From assembly GCA_002794785.1 (NCBI GenBank), contig NBBA01000002.1:1178001-1242000 (forward strand): a DNA stretch of 64,000 nucleotides. The letters are read 5' to 3'. The stretch comes from Coniferiporia sulphurascens (taxonomy: Eukaryota; Basidiomycota; Agaricomycetes; Hymenochaetales; Hymenochaetaceae). Shown in pieces: positions 58,501-64,000 of the stretch. How positions within the stretch are numbered: position 1 is the first letter of the stretch; each line of letters starts with the position of its first letter. Under the pieces are notes generated by a model that ran no database searches, was not told the origin of the DNA, and was given only the letters and a program-made list of their open reading frames with translations. Position numbers and translations under genes: made by a program.

Positions 58501-60425
58501 GCGAGGATTCTTGTGCCAAGTTGACTGAGTATGCTAGCGATCGTTGTCACAGCGTCCAGTGAGAATAATTGAATTCAAAGCAAGTCAACATTAGGGCACA
58601 TCAACGAGGGCCGCCGCTGAGCTCATGCCGATGACACCTTCCGCGTGACGTCACGTGCATCATCATCAGCTCGCCCCAAATGTAATGTTTTTCCCATCGA
58701 TATCCCACAAGCCAGTCTAAACAGGCCTCTGAATGGCGGCCAACCACGCTCAACGGCAACACGAAGTTTTTTGTATTGGTGGTTGAGACACCCTTACCGC
58801 AGAAGGTAGGAACTTGAAAACACGCTTCTCAGACCCGAGTTTGCCCGTATTTGAGAAGTCACGATCTCAGTTTTCAAATGTACTAACAATCTCCGAGTGT
58901 GTCAGTATAGGTTTGAAGTTTGTTTCTTGAGCTCGAGACTGAGCAAAGAATACTCGTATACACAAGGGGGTGCTTCAATCCACTCACTCCTTCGTTTGGG
59001 GATATATCGAAAACGCACCGGAAGCGCTTACGGAACGCCTAACGAACGTGAACGGGGCTACTTGAACTACATTGGCTGCGTCTTGCCGCTCCTGGTGAGC
59101 ACAAGCTGGGAATGCACGTCCTCCTACGCGCTTGTAAATATGTTAGGCATCTGACTGTATGGAACCCCAATCGCAACCGACATGGACAGAAGTGCGACTC
59201 CGATGCTCGGAACACCACGGCGAAGAAAGCCGCGGGGTAGATCTTTCAAAGAGTATAGAAGGAACAGGGAGATCTCTCGGATGAACACTAATCTGAGACC
59301 TTTGGCGGCCTTAGAAATAAGGAAGAAAGTGAAGAATACGGCTAATCTGACTTGGGTGTCCTTGATCTTGGTATACTTCAAGCCCATCTACAACGACAGA
59401 ATGATATTTTCCAATATCAGAATCTACAAGGACTGACAAACGTGCGTTCCCGTTCCTCTGCGTATACATCCGGCAAAGACGTGGAATTACAACACCATCC
59501 CCTTAATTGTGGCGTACTTACTAAAACTGGCTGTGTAAATTAAGGAGCGGGCTTAGCTTAACTTCCTCCCTTCCATCTGTTACTTCTCACTAGTGATATG
59601 AGCCGCGTACCAGCCGTCGAAAAGCCCGCTGAGGATTCTATGATCAATAGGCTCCACGAGTTTTCTCTCCTACACCCCATGTTAAGGAGAATACCGACGT
59701 ACTACATGCACATACTCTTGAACCTGAGTGACCCCACATGTTCGGACACACAATGTGAAGGCGTATTCGGGGGCATGGGTACGTCATCAATTTACTGAAG
59801 CGGAGGTGACGAAAACCATGAGATCTAGACGAAGAAGCTACCGGCCATTAGCTACCATTCACGTTTATAGGTCTCAGCTCCGACAGGTGAGCAGGTCAAC
59901 TTGAAGCCAGAAAATTGGGCGGGATGCCTCCAAGTTATGACTAAAGAAGACTCGCTTCTCTTGTATTCTCGTGATTTATTATATGCTCTAGTAGTCCAGT
60001 GCGGTGTTCGTCGAATCAGCTTCTAGGTCCCTCCTGATGTTGTTGATCCGCTTCCTAACCTGTGAAGCGCGGATGGCGCTGTGCTTCCAAGTGGTTCCGG
60101 GATGACTCTCAGTGCCCTATGCTCTTGTTTGACTCTGGACACGCAAAACTGTCATGGCGCATCCGTTAGGTACCAAATTTGATCGGCTAATTCCCTCCTC
60201 CGCGAACTCGTGCCGTCCCCTCCCTCTTTCCATGCCGAACGGCCGTCCCAGACCGGATGAAATTGTGTTGCGGGATGCACGTTGTATGTGTCTAACCTCT
60301 TTCCGTTACGTCTTAACTAAATTTTGTCAGACATACGGATTGGAACTTCCTTTACTTAGATGCAAGAACATCCCGCCACTGTGGAATATACGCAATTTAA
60401 TATAATCAATTCGGATATTTTACAG
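58501..60425. other. Intergenic
   Basis: Upstream of P450-2 is GTGACGTCACGTGCATC near 58647-58663, a CRE/E-box-like palindromic word. Elsewhere I see no gene; a hydrophobic minus-strand frame near 59124-59387 has no clear family. Confidence 0.4.
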
Positions 60426-60432
60426 TATAAAA
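60426..60432 (+). promoter_or_regulatory. TATA box of the M43 protease gene
   Basis: TATAAAA 95 nt before the start codon at 60527. Confidence 0.6.
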
Positions 60433-60526
60433 GCCCTGCTACCAGAGAGAGGGAAACGGCATCCGTTGGACACGCCTCTTTGCCAGACATCGGACCTCTT
60501 GAGTAAACACCTACACTTGAATCCTC

Positions 60527-61727
60527 ATGTTCAAGCTTCCTTTCCTCGTCCTTGCTCTTTCTCTTGCTTCCACTGCACTCGCCGGACCGCCGGCGGGGAG
60601 CACAAATACTACGTGAATTGTCCCCATTATTTTTACCGCTTGGAATTATGCTGATAAGCACACCACCTCCCCTGCACAGGTCATTCTGCGGCACTGCCAT
60701 TTCTGACGAGCGGATAACCCTCGCGGAAAAGGACTTTCAGACTAAGCTATCTACGAATAAGCGGAGTGCGTCGCTCAGCGACGAGAATCTTAGTGCTGCG
60801 GACGTAGACATCCCTGTGTACTGGAATGTCATCTATGCAAACACTACTTACAGCGGCGGTTACATCTCGTACGACCACTCCTTCTGTTGTAGACAGGTCA
60901 TAAGCCTGACCAGTTATTTTTCAGCGACGACATGATCAATAACCAGATCGATGTTATCAATGCGGGGTTCAGTGGCACTGGAATTCAGTTCGTGCTTGAA
61001 AACCTGAGCCGTGTTCAAGATGAGTATTGGTTCGACTATGTCGACCCTAGTACGGCACAGCCGCAATCCGACATGAAGAGTAGTCTTCGCTTTGACGGTT
61101 ACGGTCCGGCGGCGCTGAATATATATTCCCTTGGCCTCACATATATTCAAGCTCCAGGAACGCTCGGTTACTCTGCATTCCCATCGGACTATAGCAATGA
61201 CCCAACCAACGATGGAATTCTCATTAGCTACACAACCCTACCCGGCGGTACCGCCCCCGGAAACAATCTGGGAGAGGCGAGTCCATATTACGTGCTTATC
61301 TTGAGTGCACACAGCTCACGGCTGAAAAATCAATTAAAGGTGCTCACTCATGAAGTCGGACATTGGGTTGGCTTGTACCACACTTTCCAAGGCGTATGTC
61401 TTCGTATCTCATGTAAAATTGCTGCTTATTTACACTCTCCATAGGGATGCCTGGCTCCGGGAGATTATGTCGACGACACCCCTCCTGAGGCACTTCCTGC
61501 AATAGGCTGCCCTTCGGGACTCGACACTTGCGCCGGTGGTGGAGTTGACCCAATCAGTCAGTAACTTTTCATATCTGAATTTTGAAGTTCCATTGATCGT
61601 TATAACGAAATTCAACACAGATAATTTTATGGACTATACAACTGACGCGTGCAGGAACCAGTATACTGCAGGACAGATTCAACGTCTGCAAGACCAGATC
61701 TCCGTCTACCGAGGAATCAATGTGTAA
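60527..61727 (+). CDS. Secreted M43-type zinc metalloprotease
   Basis: Start at 60527 with a signal peptide (MFKLPFLVLALSLASTALA). Spliced exons give TSFCGTAISDERI, DVDIPVYWNVIY, MINNQIDVINAGFSGTGIQF, SYTTLPGGTAPGNNLGE, then LTHEVGHWVGLYHTFQ (HExxHxxGxxH, zinc site and catalytic Glu), GCLAPGDYVDDTPPE, and NFMDYTTDACRNQYTAGQ, the Met-turn region. Stop at 61725-61727. The family (pappalysin-like M43B) acts outside the cell on proteins. One intron near 61277-61339 has either a GC donor or a nearby GT donor (see findings). It is probably involved in extracellular protein breakdown. Confidence 0.92.
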
Positions 61728-63240
61728 ACTTCATTCTGATTCGCACCCCAATGTGTAAGGTCTCTTAACCGGCGAAGGATCTCGAAGCTAGGGATGTGTC
61801 CGCTAGTGGTTCTAATGGATATAATTGATGTACGGAAGCGAATGTATATGGGTGTTCCGTGGTTTGAAATAGTGAATCAAATGATAAAATAAGCATAGGG
61901 CCAGCTTTCATCAGGTTATCTGCGACCTTAGGACAGTTTGGTGGCGCCATTATAGGCATGGTTGGCGGTGATCTGTGGAGATTCGTTAAATATTGACTAC
62001 GACTCTACCTCAGGGCAAACAGTAAGCATGCCAAAAAAAGAAGCGTTCAATTGATCAGTCGTCCATCATGCTCAACACCCTACGCGCGCGGGTTTAGCGC
62101 CCACCGCGCTCGCAGATGAAAGTAACATTACGGTTGGCCTTCATCAGTTGGTGCTCTACTATCGTGTGACCCCTCTTACAAAATTCGCATTTCTGAGCTT
62201 CCACACAACCAAGCTACCTTCGGAAAAAATTATGTAGACCCTAGTAAACTGTGTAACGGTGAATGCAAAACTTTCTTTGTAAAAAGCTGCATTGGTTTGA
62301 AGCCATTGTCAAAATACATGATTACATGTTTTTTTTGGTCTGTAGAAGTCTTTTGGGACTACCGGCTCATGCAATACGTGCGCATATAAGTGGATATATT
62401 GTCATAAACTTATTTATTAGATATCAGGACATGTTATTGTGCTATTCTGAGAGGAATAGCTCATTGTAGTACATAGAAAAAAATAATCTTATCTAAGGGG
62501 TGACAAAAGGTGACAGAATGCGCCCGGCATTCGGTTCCGTTTAAAACTCCGCTAACGTTCGGTGCTGAGCTTCCGCCTGATGCCGAGTGTCCATCAGTCG
62601 GAGTGTTAACAATTTCAGTGACGGAGTGTGACCATATTTTTGTAAGATGGAGGCACCTTCATTCTGAGAGATCTGCTTATTAAAAACTGTTCGGAAGTTT
62701 TCTGGAAATAGCTAATTGCAAGTGCATTATAAATTTCGAGAAGGAAGAGGATACATGAAAATTCGAGTGCTGTATGGGCAAAATGCATACAAATGTTTTG
62801 TAGGAGGGGATCACACGATAGTACAGTGTTGTCTCTCCGCGCCTGATCTGCGTCTAGCTGCCGGATACGCGACGACCGAGGTCCGGGGCCGGGGGTTACC
62901 CGTGTGACCAAATGCGTGACGGAGCGCGTAATCCCACGACTTGAAATGCAATATATTAATCGCTGCTTAGCCCGGGCACTTTTACGTGGCGATTTATGTT
63001 CCCCCACTCGGGGCTCGATCAGTATAGACTACATCGTGCCGAACTGGCAAGGCCCGAGCAATACGCAGGTCCGCAGGACGGTTTTCATCCGTCTACAAGA
63101 TTCAAGGTTCAAGATTCAAGATTCCGTTCCAGAAATTCAATTCATGAGCAGGAGATAATCGAATCGAATATACAACGGAAGAGAGAAATCAAGAGAAAGA
63201 CGAGATTCAAGAAGAGTCCGCACAGCTCCAAACTAATCTG
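61728..63240. other. Intergenic
   Basis: No recognisable gene. A TTCAAG-type tandem tract lies at 63097-63122. Confidence 0.4.
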
Positions 63241-64000
63241 AACCATCCTCCCTTCCGATCCCCGCACCCCCGCACCCCCGTACCCCTCCCCACCTCCGTC
63301 CGCTGGCAGGATCGGACTACCGAACCGGGGAGGTGGCCGGCTCCACAAGTCCCCAGGCGCGAACCGCGTACACAACTCCAGGGGATCCGCGCACGGCCGT
63401 CGGAAAACGTCGAGTGGCGAAGAGACGAAGACATGGAAAAAGGAAGAAGAAAAAAGGAAAAGTCAGTTCTCTGTCTCATAAGGGGAATACTGAAGAACTC
63501 ACGGGAGGGTTTACCCTCCCGCTCAACTCCCCATTCGCCCCGCTCCATGTTCCCCCTTTCCCCACCCCTCACTAACAACGATCCCGACGTAAACACTTGC
63601 ACATATGTTGCCGAAGGAGGCCCTGGAGACGCAGAGGGTCAAGCGTCGAAGTCGTGATGGTGGCCAGCCTCCACGACTTGTCAGCCGTCCCCGGTGCGTC
63701 CGCCTTTCCACACTCAGGGCCAAGCACCGAAGGACAGAGAAGGTGGCCAGCCTCCTCGGTCCCCCAGTATAATTGCCTTTGTGTCCCGTCCCCCGTCCAA
63801 CGCATCCTCCGAATGTATGTCCACTTCGACATAACAGGAATCTGAAAAAAAAGAAGAGGACGAGCGAGAGAGTGTATGGACGAGAGCGAAAAGGAGAACA
63901 CATCGTGACAACGCAGCACCATTCCATCACGCTTTGACTCGGGTTGCAAGGAGCCCAGGAGGTGGCCAGCCTCCTACATTCCCCTCGCCCTCGTCATCAC
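63241..64000. repeat. Terminal region with dispersed GGTGGCCAGCC motif
   Basis: The motif GGTGGCC(A/G)GC(C)TCC occurs near 63332, 63659, 63751 and 63961. With flanking GGAGG/CCTCC it forms imperfect palindromes. No gene recognised; the region is G+C rich with purine and pyrimidine runs. Confidence 0.5.

Noticed and set aside
1..64000. CRISPR array, rRNA or bacterial-type operons
   Set aside because: No regularly spaced direct repeats and no rRNA signature found; intron-rich genes show a eukaryotic genome.

Overview
The window looks like nuclear DNA of a filamentous basidiomycete, most likely an Agaricomycete. Its genes are split by many 48-85 nt introns. The protein families fit that group: DUF6533-type 7TM proteins, F-box-like proteins, Zn2Cys6 regulators, P450s, a UBL-WLM protease, a class 3 lipase, GH5, OPT and M43. 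Copia LTR debris and segmental duplications are also present. No species was assigned, no database was searched, and every family call comes from motifs read by eye.

Left third (about 1.7-23.4 kb): an F-box-like gene, then a repeat-rich block. An aldo/keto reductase gene (AKR-1, 3964-5268) and a broken copy of it (21745-23064) flank the block. Inside are two diverged copies of a DUF6533-like membrane protein gene, a P450, a frameshifted fragment of the oligosaccharyltransferase catalytic subunit STT3, and a truncated copia element (LTR plus gag, no pol). Three copies of the same LTR family lie in the window.

Middle (about 23.7-42.8 kb): conserved genes and metabolic genes. These are the DNA polymerase delta small subunit (POLD4/Cdm1-like), a D-2-hydroxyacid dehydrogenase, an SDR, a secreted ferritin-like protein, a third AKR, a ubiquitin-like/WLM metalloprotease, a secreted class 3 lipase, and a Zn2Cys6 transcription factor whose zinc cluster is assembled across a 13-nt microexon.

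Right third (about 47-61.7 kb): a secreted GH5 glucanase-like enzyme, an OPT transporter, a second P450 and a secreted M43-type metalloprotease. Extracellular hydrolases, a peptide transporter and redox enzymes near one regulator suggest an environment-facing, saprotrophic or wood-decay lifestyle. No polyketide synthase, NRPS or terpene synthase was seen, so a classical biosynthetic cluster is not supported.

The most notable observations are an LTR family with two hairpins whose loops match within a copy but differ between copies, two well-supported GC-AG introns (one inside a P450 heme loop), the 13-nt microexon, and the decayed AKR duplicate that lost its TATA box.
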